Shown in pieces: positions 25,868-35,033 of a DNA stretch of 64,000 nt. The translations under genes were made by a program, and so were the position numbers. This DNA is from Bog-473 sp963730395. Its GTDB lineage: Bacteria > Actinomycetota > Acidimicrobiia > Acidimicrobiales > RAAP-2. The first letter of the stretch is position 1, and the number at the start of each line of letters is the position of its first letter. Under the pieces are notes generated by a model that had not been told where the DNA came from, made no database searches, and saw only the letters and a list, made by a program, of their open reading frames with translations. The stretch lies in the NCBI GenBank assembly GCA_963730395.1, contig CAVSSK010000030.1, positions 62,001 to 126,000 on the forward strand, written 5' to 3'.

Positions 25868-27031
25868 GTGACGACGTCCGATGCACCGGTGACGCTGGTC
25901 GTCGACCGGGTAGCCCTCGAGGCGCTGGTGGCGGAGGTTGCCGCCGAGGCGTGCTACGGCTTCGACACCGAGTTCCACACCGAGCGGACCTACGTCCCCG
26001 ACCTGGCGCTCATCCAGATCGCCTGGGCCGGCAACGTCGCCCTCGTCGATCCTCTCGCCGTCGACCCGGCTCCCCTGGCGGAGGTGCTCGGCGGCCCGGG
26101 CATCGCGGTCGCGCACGCGGCATCCCAGGACCTCGACGTGCTCATGGCCGCCTGCGGCACCGTCCCGGCCACGGTGTTCGACACCCAGATCGTGGCCGGG
26201 TTCCTCGGCATGTCAACGCCCTCGCTGTCCCGCCTCGTCGACCAGATGCTGGGCGTCAGCCTCCCCAAGGCGGACCGGCTCTCGGACTGGTTGGAACGCC
26301 CGATGTCGGACCGCCAGCTCGCCTACGCCGTGAGCGACGTGGCCCACCTGCTCGAGCTGCGATCCGTCCTGACCGACCGATTGCGTGCCCTCGGCCGGCT
26401 CGAGTGGGCCCTGAGCGAGTGCGACCAGGTGCTCGGCGACCGCACGCCCGCCCGCGTCCCCGAGGAGGCCTGGTGGAAGCTGGGCGACATCCGGAGCATG
26501 TCACGCCGGAGCCGCGGCGTGGCACAAGAGGTTGCCGCCTGGCGGGAGCGCACCGCGGCGGAGTCCAACCGGCCCCGGCGCATGGTGCTCTCGGACCTCG
26601 GGTTGCTCGCCATCTCGCAGCGGCCACCTCGCAACGCGGACGAGCTGCGCCGCACTCGCGGTGTCGACGGCCGGCACCTGGCCCAGGGACGCGCCGCCGA
26701 GATCCTCCGCGCCATCGAGCACGGGCTCCACCTCCCGCCCGAGCAGGTCCATCTGCCCTCGGAGGGCCGTGACTCGCAGGCCCCGGCGGGCGCGGTCGCC
26801 GTCTGCTCGGGCGTGGTGCGCCAGATCGCCGACGACCTCGACTTCGACCAGGGGCTCCTGGCCACCCGGGCCGACATCTCGCAGCTGCTCTGCGGCGAGC
26901 CCAGCCGGCTCGACACGGGCTGGCGACGCTCCATCGTCGGCGACCCGCTGCGCCGCCTCATCGCCGGCGAGGTCTCGGCGGCCTTCGACCGGCGCGGCCA
27001 CCTCGTCCTCGAGGAACGATCTCCGAGCTAG
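25868..27031 (+). CDS. rnd: Ribonuclease D-like 3'-5' exoribonuclease
   Basis: The protein has 387 residues. The DEDDy exonuclease motifs are present in order: FDTEFHTE (Exo I), HAASQDLDVL (Exo II) and YAVSDVAHLLEL (Exo III, with the tyrosine). A C-terminal HRDC domain follows (RPRRMVLSDLGLLAISQRPP, RRTRGVDGRHLAQGRAAEIL). It trims 3' ends of stable RNAs, for example tRNA precursors, in the cytosol. GTG 25868 is the likely start. A short GC hairpin (CCCCG/CGGGG at about 25843-25857) lies just upstream. Its stop overlaps the convergent acyl-CoA synthetase stop in CTAG. Confidence 0.88.
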   Translation: MTTSDAPVTLVVDRVALEALVAEVAAEACYGFDTEFHTERTYVPDLALIQIAWAGNVALVDPLAVDPAPLAEVLGGPGIAVAHAASQDLDVLMAACGTVPATVFDTQIVAGFLGMSTPSLSRLVDQMLGVSLPKADRLSDWLERPMSDRQLAYAVSDVAHLLELRSVLTDRLRALGRLEWALSECDQVLGDRTPARVPEEAWWKLGDIRSMSRRSRGVAQEVAAWRERTAAESNRPRRMVLSDLGLLAISQRPPRNADELRRTRGVDGRHLAQGRAAEILRAIEHGLHLPPEQVHLPSEGRDSQAPAGAVAVCSGVVRQIADDLDFDQGLLATRADISQLLCGEPSRLDTGWRRSIVGDPLRRLIAGEVSAAFDRRGHLVLEERSPS

Positions 27032-28574
27032 CCGACGGAGCGGTCCCGACCCGCCCAGTAGGGCTGGCGCAACTTGTACTTCTGCAGCTTCCCCGTCGCC
27101 GTGCGGTCCAGCGCCTCGCGCAGCTCGACACTGGTCGGCGCCTTGAAGTGCGCCATGCGCTGGCGGCAGTGTGCGATGAGCTCGGCCTCGGTCACCGTCG
27201 TGCCCTCGCGCACGACCACCAGGGCCTTGATGGTCTCGCCCCATTTCTCGTCCGGCACGCCGATCACCGCCACCTCGGCCACGGCGGCGTGCTGGTACAG
27301 GCAGTCCTCGATCTCGATGGAGGAGACGTTCTCCCCGCCGGTGATGATCACGTCCTTCTTGCGGTCCGAGATCACGAGGTAGGCGTCGTCGAGGTAGCCG
27401 CCGTCGCCGGTGTGGAACCACCCGCCCTCGAGCGCCGCGGCCGTCTCCGTCGGCTGCTCCCAGTACCCGGCGAACACGTGATTGGCCTGGGCCAGCACCT
27501 CGCCCTCGTCGTCGACGGCGATCCGCACACCCATCGCCGGCACGCCGGCCCGGCTGAGCAGCGCCGAGCGCGCCCCGCGTCGAGCGCGTCCCACTCCGAG
27601 GGTGCCCGGTTGATGGTGAGCAGCGGTGATGTCTCGGTCAGCCCGTAGATCTGCATGAACTCCCAGCCGAGCTCACTCTCCACCCGCTCGATCGTCTTGG
27701 AGGGCGGCGGCGCACCCGCCACCACGATGCGAACCGTGCCGCGGCCGGGCACGTCGAGGCCCTCGGCCGCTCGTGTCTCGGCCGCGCCGAGGATGGCGGC
27801 GACGACGGCCGGTGCCCCGCAGAGGAGCGTCACGCCGTGGCGCTCGATGCGCGACAAGATGTCCTCCCCGTCGACCTTGCGCAACACCACGTGGCCGCCG
27901 CCCATGCCGGTCACCGCGTAGGGCATGCCCCAGCCGTTGCAGTGGAACATCGGCAGCGTGTGCATGAGCACGTCGCGGTCGCTCACGCCGGTGTGCCACC
28001 CGAACATCGCCGCGTTGAGCCAGCAATTGCGGTGCGTGAGCTGGACCCCCTTCGGCCGCGCCGTGGTGCCCGACGTGTAGTTGATGGAGCAGGTGGCGTC
28101 CTCGTCGGGCTCCCAGGGCTGGGGCATCGCACCCGGCGGCGCCGGCGCCAACAGGTCGGCGTCGTCCGTCCCGTCCAAGCAGAAGCGGTGGCTCACCTTG
28201 ATGGTGTCCACCTGGTCGGCGAGATCGGGGTCGTACAGCAGGACGGATGCCCCGGAGTGTTCGACGACGTACGCGATCTCCTCGGTGGTGAGGCGGAAGT
28301 TGATCGGCACCAGGATGCGACCGAACCCGCTCACCCCGAAGAAGGCCGTGAGGAAACGGCCGGAGTTCGGGCTCACGATGGCCACACGCTCCCCCTGGCC
28401 GACCCCGAGGTCGTCGAGCACGAGGGCCATGCCGCGTGCCCGCGCCTCGAGCTCGGCGTACGTCTGTGTCCCGAGCGAGCCCGGCACCGCCGGCTCGTCC
28501 TCCAGCGCGACGCGCTGCCCGTAGACGAGTGCAGCCCGGTTGAGGAAATCGGCGACCGTCAACGCGACCCTCAT
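27028..28574 (-). CDS. Acyl-CoA synthetase / AMP-dependent ligase (one frameshift)
   Basis: This ANL-superfamily adenylating enzyme activates a carboxylic acid to its CoA thioester. The P-loop motif is INYTSGTTARPKG, followed by HTLPMFHCNGWGMPYAVTGM, FMQIYGLTETSP, HTGDGGYLDDAYLVISDRKK and the catalytic lysine region RTATGKLQKYKLR, all in the expected order. The frame changes near 27560 between INRAPSEWDALDAG and VPAMGVRIAVDDEG, where one base is missing or extra. The repaired length of about 515 residues is normal for FadD/AlkK-like medium- or long-chain acyl-CoA ligases. ATG 28574 follows GGGGGTGG. The fatty-acid substrate would fit the acyltransferases upstream but is not proven. Confidence 0.8.
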
Positions 28575-28653
28575 GCCACCCCCGATCTTTCGTACTCGGT
28601 CTCGACCCCGGGGGCGACCCTACTTGACGCCCAGGAGGAGCCTCCTCAGCGGA

Positions 28654-29634
28654 CTAGAAGTGGCCGAGCACCGGGTGGGGCACATAGGGCTTCTCGAGTC
28701 GGGCGATCTCCTCGTCCGCCAGCGTCAGTTGCTCTGCGGCCAGCGCGTCCCTCAGGTGGCGCTTCTTGGTCGCTCCGACGATGGGGGCCGTGACACCGGG
28801 TTTCGAGAGCAACCAGGCCAGGGCCACCTGCGCGGGCGTCACCCCGCGTGCCGCGGCGACCTCGGCCACCGCGTCGACGACGTCGAAGTCGGTTGGCTGG
28901 TCGTAGAGGTAGTCGGTGAACGGGTCCGTGCTCGAGCGCGTGGTGTAGCGGCCCCCGTCGCGGGTGCGGGTGCCAGCCAGCACCCCCCGGGCGAGTGGGC
29001 TCCAGGGGATGCAGCCGACCCCCTGGTCCAGGCAGAGGGGGATCATCTCGCGCTCCTCCTCCCGGTAGATCAGGTTGTAGTGGTTCTGCATGGAGACGAA
29101 CTTGGTCCACCCGTGCACCTCGGCCGTGTGCTGTGCCTTGGCGAACTGCCAGGCGAACATGGAGCTGGCACCGATGTAGCGCGCCTTGCCGGCGCGCACC
29201 ACGTCGTGGAGCGCTTCCATCGTTTCCTCAATGGGCGTCCGGGGATCCCAACGGTGGATCTGGTACAGATCGACGTAGTCCATGTCGAGGCGACGCAACG
29301 ACGCGTCGATCCCCGAAAGGATGTGCTTGCGACCCAGGCCGCCCCCGTTCTCCCCCGGTGTCACCGGCATGAACACCTTGGTGGCGATCACCGCCTCGTC
29401 CCGGCTGAGGTACCTGGACACCAGGCGGCCCGTCGCCACCTCACTGGCGCCGCCCGAATAGGTGTCGGCGGTGTCGAAGAACATGACCCCGCCTTCCACG
29501 GCGATTCGGACGATCGGCTCGGCGGCCTCTTCGTTGATGACCCAGGGCCGATCGCTGTCGTTGCCGAATCCCATCATGCCGAGGCAGACCCTCGACACCC
29601 GGAGTCCCGACGCGCCCAGATTCGTGTAGTTCAT
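28654..29634 (-). CDS. Aldo/keto reductase
   Basis: This 326-residue (alpha/beta)8-barrel NADPH-dependent oxidoreductase has the catalytic tetrad visible as D and Y in FFDTADTYSGGASE, K in VIATKVFMP and H in LYQIHRWDPRTP. NADPH-binding residues lie in IPWSPLARGVLAGT and in PIVGATKKRHLRDAL. The sequence is closest in style to the YajO/Tas-like AKR group. It is monocistronic, with ATG 29634. Its physiological carbonyl substrate cannot be read from the sequence. Confidence 0.88.
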   Translation of the reverse strand: MNYTNLGASGLRVSRVCLGMMGFGNDSDRPWVINEEAAEPIVRIAVEGGVMFFDTADTYSGGASEVATGRLVSRYLSRDEAVIATKVFMPVTPGENGGGLGRKHILSGIDASLRRLDMDYVDLYQIHRWDPRTPIEETMEALHDVVRAGKARYIGASSMFAWQFAKAQHTAEVHGWTKFVSMQNHYNLIYREEEREMIPLCLDQGVGCIPWSPLARGVLAGTRTRDGGRYTTRSSTDPFTDYLYDQPTDFDVVDAVAEVAAARGVTPAQVALAWLLSKPGVTAPIVGATKKRHLRDALAAEQLTLADEEIARLEKPYVPHPVLGHF

Positions 29635-29742
29635 GGCTGACCTCGCTCGCGCCTGCCCGCGGTCGGGCCGACTGCCGCATACTTACCAGCCGCGGGTGGT
29701 ATCCCGCTCACCCAGCGAGCCGGGCACCCGCGCCAGGGACGC

Positions 29743-30732
29743 TCAGGGGCAGTGCTGGGTGTTCGCCGGGGCGTGAGGGGTGCAGGTCGGCGTGCCGTTC
29801 GACGACGTGTCGCCGTAGCCACCGTCCGAGCCGTGGCCGTTGCCGTGGCCTGGAGCGCCGCCGGTACCCGGGCCGTCCTGGTCGTTGCCCTGGCCGTCCT
29901 GGTCGTTGCCCTGGCCGTCCTGGTCGTTGCCCTGGCCGTCCTGGTCGTTGCCCTCCGTCGCCGCCGCTCCGTCTCCCTTGCCGCTGCCCGTGGCTTGGCC
30001 GCTGCCGCTGCCTTGACCGGCTGCCGCTGCCGCTGCCGCTGCCGCTGCCGCTGCCGCTGCCCTGGCTACTCCCACTGCCGCCCTTCGCTCCGCCCGCGGC
30101 CGACGTGACCGGAATGGTCGTGGTCGTCGTTGTGGTGGTGGGTGTGGTGGTGGTCGTCGTCGAGCTGGTCGGTGTGGTCGTCGTGTGGTCGTGGTGGTCG
30201 TCGTCGCTGCAGGGGCAGCGCCGCTCTGGATGTCGGTCAGCGTGGCGGTCGGAGCGGCGCCGTTGTGCACGACCTGCCCGTTGCCGGCCGTCAGGTTCGC
30301 AGTCGGTGAAGATCCGCCGCCGGACGGGGAAGGTCCGACGATGTTGGTCGCCGCGTTGCCGCCTGAAGCGGAGTTGCCGGCGCCTCCGGCCGGTCCACCA
30401 CCCGTCGGTGCCGGGGACGTCGGCTGCGGCGCGAAGCGGAAGTTCGGAACGTGGGACGGACCGCTCGCCTGCGTGCCGAGCAGCGGACCGCCCGGTCGAC
30501 CCGAGCCGACGGTCACGACGGCCGCAACGACGGACAGGGCCGCCGCCGCCACGGCGAAGGTGGCGATGGTGCGATTGCGCGCGAGGCCGGTCGGAAACGC
30601 GGTGGCGGCTGCCACTGTGCCTGCGACTGCTGCGACCTCCGGCAGGGCCTGCCCGAAAGTACGCGAGTTGAAGACCTCTTCCAGGGTCGCGTAGTCCTCG
30701 GCTTCAGCCCAGTCGGGCGTCGATCCCTCCAT
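29743..30732 (-). CDS. Single-pass membrane protein with Thr-, Gly/Ser- and NDQDGQG-repeat exported tail (probable frameshifts)
   Basis: ATG 30732 (MEGSTPDWAEAEDYATLEEV) is preferred because GGAGG precedes it by five bases; another ATG is four codons upstream. An acidic cytoplasmic segment, in the style of proteins associated with extracytoplasmic sigma factors, leads to a transmembrane helix (FAVAAAALSVVAAVVTVG). A long low-complexity exported tail follows. Between about 30185 and 30060 the natural frame is probably another one, encoding a TTTTTP-rich stretch and (GS)n instead of the Arg/Pro-rich sequence, so two compensating frame errors are likely. The end carries four NDQDGQG repeats and a C-terminal cysteine. 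Function unknown; a surface or cell-wall linked role is plausible. Confidence 0.55.
   Translation of the reverse strand: MEGSTPDWAEAEDYATLEEVFNSRTFGQALPEVAAVAGTVAAATAFPTGLARNRTIATFAVAAAALSVVAAVVTVGSGRPGGPLLGTQASGPSHVPNFRFAPQPTSPAPTGGGPAGGAGNSASGGNAATNIVGPSPSGGGSSPTANLTAGNGQVVHNGAAPTATLTDIQSGAAPAATTTTTTTRRPHRPARRRPPPHPPPQRRPRPFRSRRPRAERRAAVGVARAAAAAAAAAAAAAAGQGSGSGQATGSGKGDGAAATEGNDQDGQGNDQDGQGNDQDGQGNDQDGPGTGGAPGHGNGHGSDGGYGDTSSNGTPTCTPHAPANTQHCP
29871..29954 (+). repeat. Four tandem 21-base repeats
   Basis: GGCCGTCCTGGTCGTTGCCC followed by T is repeated four times without interruption at 29871, 29892, 29913 and 29934. On the minus strand it encodes NDQDGQG. Perfect identity of the copies suggests recent expansion or ongoing slippage, and unit length preserves the frame. 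Confidence 0.9.
30021..30061 (+). repeat. (CTGCCG)n hexanucleotide tract
   Basis: Almost seven perfect copies of CTGCCG occur within the repeat-rich protein gene. Depending on the frame, the minus strand reads poly-Ala or (Gly-Ser)n; the (GS)n reading fits the flanking composition better. Copy-number change would keep the frame. Confidence 0.85.
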
Positions 30733-31079
30733 GGTTTCCTCCATAGGAATCGTCCGTCTGGCAGGGGCTACGCCGCCCGGAGCCCTGAACTCCAGGAACT
30801 ACTGCTCATTACCCCCTCGATACTCACCTTATAACTGTTGAAGTGACGAAAGTACTAAGTCCGAACAATCCGGGGGCAATTACGTTGAACGGCCGTTTGG
30901 ATGGTGGAATTCCAATTGCTGTGACGCCCGATGCGCACCAATTCGGCGGTCATCGGAGGCAGATCCCCGTGCCGTTGAGCCCGGCAGCCGGCCGAGGGGG
31001 CTCAGACCCGCCCCGCACCCCCCCGTTGCGGGAAGACCCCGGGCTCACGTTTCTCGGTGACGGCCTCCCGGGGCGCCGC
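30733..31079. promoter_or_regulatory. Intergenic region upstream of the repeat-rich membrane protein
   Basis: About 350 bases contain no supported gene. The part at 30800-30920 is clearly less G+C-rich than its surroundings and includes CTTATAACTGTTG, the best candidate for a promoter of the minus-strand gene. The right half is G+C-rich and flanks the 3' end of dcd. Confidence 0.4.
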
Positions 31080-32219
31080 CTAGAGCGGTGAGCGCCGGAA
31101 GTATCTGCTCAGGGTCTCTTCTTGTTGCTGGTACGACGAGCCGATGCCCGATCCGTAGAGCGAGGTTGGCTCCTCGAGCATGCGTTCGAACGTCAGCTTG
31201 CAGACGGCCTGCCCGTTCTCGACCATGAAGGGGACGTCGTGGGCGCGGACCTCGAGCGCGGCACGCGAACCTCGGAACCCTCCCGTGGGGTCGAACCCGA
31301 ATCCGGGGTCGAAGAAGCCCGCGTAGTGGGTGCGGAGCTCGCCGCTCGTCGGGTCGTATGCCGTCATCTCGGCTGCGAGGTTGGGCGGGATGCTCACCGC
31401 CTCGTGCGACATCAGGAGGTAGAACCGCTTGGGCGACAGCACGAGGCGGTCGCCTTCCTCCCGGAAGACCGGGTCCCAGAACGGACGCGGGTCGACCTCT
31501 TCGGTGCCCGTCAGATCGAGGAGCGGTGCGCTGTCGCGGGTGCTGTGACCAACCTGTCCCCGCTCGTCGCCGTGGAGGTCGAGGCCGAGGAACAGGCCGT
31601 TGGAGAGTGCGAGGTCCTCGACGGGTACCGGCTGGCCGTCCTTGAACAGGATCGGCTCCGCCAGGTGCGTCTGGCGCACCTCGTCGTCACTGAGCCAGGG
31701 GCGGCCCATCGAGAGGCGCAGCTGGTTGAGCGTCAGGTCCTCGCGCACACGGACCGCGAAGGACAGCGGCACGACCTCCAGATAGAGGGGGCCGTGGTAG
31801 CCGGGTGCCACCTCGTCGAAGCGGTCGCTGTGGTCGGTGATGACCCGGGTGAACACGTCGATGCGGCCGGTCGAGCTCTTGGGGTTGGCCTTGCCCTGCA
31901 GGCCGGCGGGCAGGTCGAGGCGCTCCTTCAGCTCGATCAGGTACGGACAACGGGCCTCGAGCATCGCCCCGTCCCCCCGCAGGTCGATCTCGTCCAGGAC
32001 GTAGTCCTTGAGCTTGCGCTCGACCGAGTCGGCCCCCGGCAAGAAGCTGCACCGGATGCGGAGCGCCCGCTCACCGAGGCGCAGGTCGAGGCTGGCCGGC
32101 TGCACGTTGGCGTCAGGGATCTTGAAGCGCCCGGCGTCGATGTAGCCCGCACGGATCGCCCGCTCGAGCAGCTGACCGGGGAGCACCCCCTCGGCGGTCG
32201 GCTGGAGAAGGCTCAGCAT
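31080..32219 (-). CDS. dcd: 2'-Deoxycytidine 5'-triphosphate deaminase (two-domain form)
   Basis: The protein has 379 residues from ATG 32219, matching the long two-domain Dcd found in several bacteria rather than the roughly 190-residue type. Both halves show dUTPase/dCTP-deaminase-like elements: SLDLRLGERALRIRC and KANPKSSTGRIDVFTRVITD in the first, AAEMTAYDPTSGELRTHYAG with FFDPGFGFDP in the second. It converts dCTP to dUTP in thymidylate synthesis. The upstream region contains a cluster of DnaA boxes, which would link its expression to replication initiation. No strong ribosome-binding site is visible. Confidence 0.85.
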   Translation of the reverse strand: MLSLLQPTAEGVLPGQLLERAIRAGYIDAGRFKIPDANVQPASLDLRLGERALRIRCSFLPGADSVERKLKDYVLDEIDLRGDGAMLEARCPYLIELKERLDLPAGLQGKANPKSSTGRIDVFTRVITDHSDRFDEVAPGYHGPLYLEVVPLSFAVRVREDLTLNQLRLSMGRPWLSDDEVRQTHLAEPILFKDGQPVPVEDLALSNGLFLGLDLHGDERGQVGHSTRDSAPLLDLTGTEEVDPRPFWDPVFREEGDRLVLSPKRFYLLMSHEAVSIPPNLAAEMTAYDPTSGELRTHYAGFFDPGFGFDPTGGFRGSRAALEVRAHDVPFMVENGQAVCKLTFERMLEEPTSLYGSGIGSSYQQQEETLSRYFRRSPL

Positions 32220-32324
32220 CGCGGGGGACGGGCCGCCCGATGGCGTCGGTGCCTGCACGGACAGAGCAAAGCACGTGCCGAGCCCACGCGGAAAGGCCTC
32301 GCGAGAGCGGGGAAGGGCACAGGC

Positions 32325-32390
32325 TGTGGATGACTTGGGGACAACGCCGCCGGACACTGGGGTTCCCTAGGAACGGACAGGTTGTCCACA
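32325..32390. promoter_or_regulatory. DnaA-box cluster upstream of dcd
   Basis: Three DnaA-box-like 9-mers lie within 66 bases. TGTGGATGA at 32325-32333 is the reverse complement of TCATCCACA. TGGGGACAA at 32336-32344 is the reverse complement of TTGTCCCCA. TTGTCCACA at 32382-32390 is an exact actinobacterial box. Between them is the near-palindrome GTTCCCTAGGAAC. The cluster sits in the divergent promoter region of dcd and the gene at 32517, far from oriC, so a regulatory or DnaA-titrating role is inferred. Confidence 0.6.
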
Positions 32391-32516
32391 GGGCGGCGGG
32401 AACCGGAGCGGGAGCGGGGGCGCTCGAGGCTCCCCGAAGACGCGCGGCCTGCGTGATAAGTAGGTGGCGAGGGTCGGCTCGCCTAGTCCGAGACGTTGGG
32501 AAGGGGGAGTGATCCC

Positions 32517-33119
32517 GTGCCATCAGCCCACGCCCATGTGTACGACGATGACGAGTTCGGCCCGGGCGACCTCTCCGCCGAGGAGCGCCCCATCCTGCTG
32601 GCCGACATCGACCGGGCGCTCGGCGAGTCGGCTGTCCTCGAGCGCACCCGGGGAGCGTCGCCGATCCGCGTCTGGCGGGACGAGCTGACGCTCGCCCTCG
32701 AGTCGCTGGCGTACGCCCGGGCCGTGCTCGCAGGTGACGTCGCCATCCTGCGCCACAGCCTGGCTGCCGGCGGGGTCGCCCAGCAGGCCGTCGTCGACGA
32801 TCTCCCCTCGGTCATGGCCGCCCACACCGAAGGCGACGAGTGGTCGGATGCCCCCGCGGAGGATGACCTCGGGCACCTGGAACTGAACCTCGGCGTCTTC
32901 GCCCGTTCTGATCGGCTCGTTGCGGCCCATGAGCAGATGGCACTGATCGACCTCTCCTCGCCCGACGACGTCGAGCGGCTGCTGGGCGAGCTCGAGGCGG
33001 AGCTCGCCGAGCTGACCGAGCGGCAGGACGCGGTGGAGCACCGTCTCCAGCAGATCAGGGCGACCATCGTGCGCCAGTACCAGGAGGGGATGGTCCCCAC
33101 CCGGGGCTGGCCGGGCTGA
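32517..33119 (+). CDS. Hypothetical protein with C-terminal coiled coil
   Basis: The protein has 200 residues from GTG 32517, which follows AAGGGGGAG eight bases upstream. The sequence is acidic and helical. A middle part contains RVWRDELTLALESLAYARAV and the C-terminal 60 residues form a heptad-like helix (VERLLGELEAELAELTERQD, AVEHRLQQIRATIVRQYQEG). There is no signal peptide or membrane segment. It shares the DnaA-box-containing upstream region with dcd. No family was recognised. Confidence 0.65.
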   Translation: MPSAHAHVYDDDEFGPGDLSAEERPILLADIDRALGESAVLERTRGASPIRVWRDELTLALESLAYARAVLAGDVAILRHSLAAGGVAQQAVVDDLPSVMAAHTEGDEWSDAPAEDDLGHLELNLGVFARSDRLVAAHEQMALIDLSSPDDVERLLGELEAELAELTERQDAVEHRLQQIRATIVRQYQEGMVPTRGWPG

Positions 33120-33214
33120 GGGCCACGAGGAGGAGCCCCGGGGCGACGGTAAGCTGACGGGCCGTCAGATTCTGCCGCCGCTGCCGGCGGCGCGGGGCAC
33201 CGTCCGGAGGTTCC

Positions 33215-34944
33215 ATGCTCGACTACGTCATCCGATCCGCGACGCTCATCGACGGCACCGCGGAGCCCGGGCGCCGGGCGGACGTCGGGATACGCGACGG
33301 CCGTCGTGGCCGCAGTGGGACAGGTCGACGAGCCCGGGACCACCGAGCTCGACGCCGCCGGCCTGGTGGTGACGCCAGGTGTCATCGACCCGCACACGCA
33401 CTACGACGCCCAGCTCTTCTGGGACCCCTTGGCGTCCCCCTCCAACGTGCACGGCGTGACCACGGTGATCGGGGGCAATTGCGGGTTCACCCTCGCGCCC
33501 ATCAACGCCGACGACGCGGACTACATCCGACAGATGATGGCCAAGGTCGAGGGCATGCCCCTGGCTGCCCTGGAGAACGGCGTCCCCTGGAACTGGTCCA
33601 GCTTCGCCGAGTACCTCGACGCCCTGGACGGTCGCCTGGGCGTCAACGCCGGGTTCCTGGTGGGCCACTGTGCGCTGCGCCGCAAGGTCATGGGGGCGCC
33701 GCGGGGCGAAGAGGTTGCGACCGACGACGAGATCGCCGCCATGCGCGCGCTCTTGGCCGAGTCGTTGGACGCCGGGGGGCTCGGCTTCTCGTCCTCGCAG
33801 TCGCGCACCCACTCCGACGGGGAGGGCCGGCCCATCAGCTCGCGATATGCCGACCGGCGCGAGATGCTCGCCTTCTGCGAGGAGGTGGCGGCGCACGAGG
33901 GCACGACCCTCGAGTACATCACCAACGGCTGCCTCGACAATTTCAGCCGCGGAGGAGGTGGATCTCATGACCGCCATGAGCGTCACCGCTCGCCGTCCCC
34001 TCAACTGGAACGTGCTGACCGTCGACGCGCGGTCGGCCGAGCGGATCGAGCATCAGCTCTCCGCCTCGTCTGCCGCGGCGAAGGCCGGCGGGCGCATCGT
34101 CGCCCTGACGATGCCCACCCTGGTGCCGATGAACATGAGCTTTCGCACCCACTGCGCGCTGTTCCTGATCCCCGGCTGGGGTGACGTGATGGGACTTCCC
34201 GAGGCGGACCGCATGAAGCAGCTGGCCGACCCCGCCGTCCGCACGATGCTCGACGAGCGCGCCCACAGCAAGGAGGCGGGGGTCTTCCGGGGCCTCGCTC
34301 GCTGGGGCACGTACGTTATCGGCGACACCTACGCCCCCGAGAACGAGGGCTGCGCGTTCCGCACCGTGGCCGACATCGCGGCCGAGCGTGGCACCGAGCC
34401 CTTCGACACGCTCCTCGACATCGTCCTCGCCGACGACCTGCGCACGGTGCTGTGGCCCAACACCGACGACGGCGACGAGAGCACCTGGACCATGCGCGCC
34501 GCCATCTGGAGCGATCCGCGCGCCATGGTCGGCGGATCCGATGCCGGCGCGCACCTCGACCGCATGTGCGGCTCCAACTACCCCACCGCGTTCCTGGGCG
34601 ACTGCCTGCGTGGGCGCAAGCTCGTCCCGGTCGAGCAGGCCGTACACATGATGACGGCCCAGCCGGCGGCCCTCTTCGGCCTGCGCGAACGGGGCCTCGT
34701 CCGCGAGGGCTTCGCCGCCGACCTCCTCGTCTTCGACCCGGCCACGGTCGGCTCCGAGCCGGCCCGGCTCGTACACGACCTGCCCGGCGACACGCCGCGG
34801 CTCTACGCGGGCTCCCACGGAGTCGTGCGGGTTCTGGTCAACGGAGTCGAGACGGTCCGCGACGGTGCGCCGACCGGCGCGTTGCCGGGCACCCTGCTGC
34901 GCTCGGGCCGCGACACCAGCTCCGTCGTGCCCGCCGGCGCCTGA
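33215..34944 (+). CDS. N-acyl-D-amino-acid deacylase-type amidohydrolase (two frameshifts)
   Basis: This amidohydrolase_3 family TIM-barrel hydrolase starts at ATG 33215 (MLDYVIRSATLIDGTAEPGR). It passes through the metal-binding VIDPHTHYDAQLFWDP and the GGNCGFTLAPI motif, then LGFSSSQSRTHSDGEGRPIS, and ends with a C-terminal part containing GGSDAGAHLDRMCGSNY and FAADLLVFDPATV. The reading frame shifts near 33300 and again near 33955, so the intact protein of about 575 residues must be pieced together from three frames. Relatives hydrolyse N-acyl-D-amino acids, dihydropyrimidines or similar cyclic amides. The substrate is not determinable here. Confidence 0.75.
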
Positions 34945-35033
34945 GCCCCGACAGTCCGCGCCGCCGTCTAGCCTGCGTCCGGTGACGCCCGATCCCAACG
35001 ACCCGGCGCTCGCCGTCGACGAGCCTCCTGCGG

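Noticed and set aside
29871..29954. Regular tandem repeats considered as a CRISPR array
   Set aside because: The 21-base units are directly adjacent with no spacers, encode NDQDGQG in frame, and no cas gene is near.
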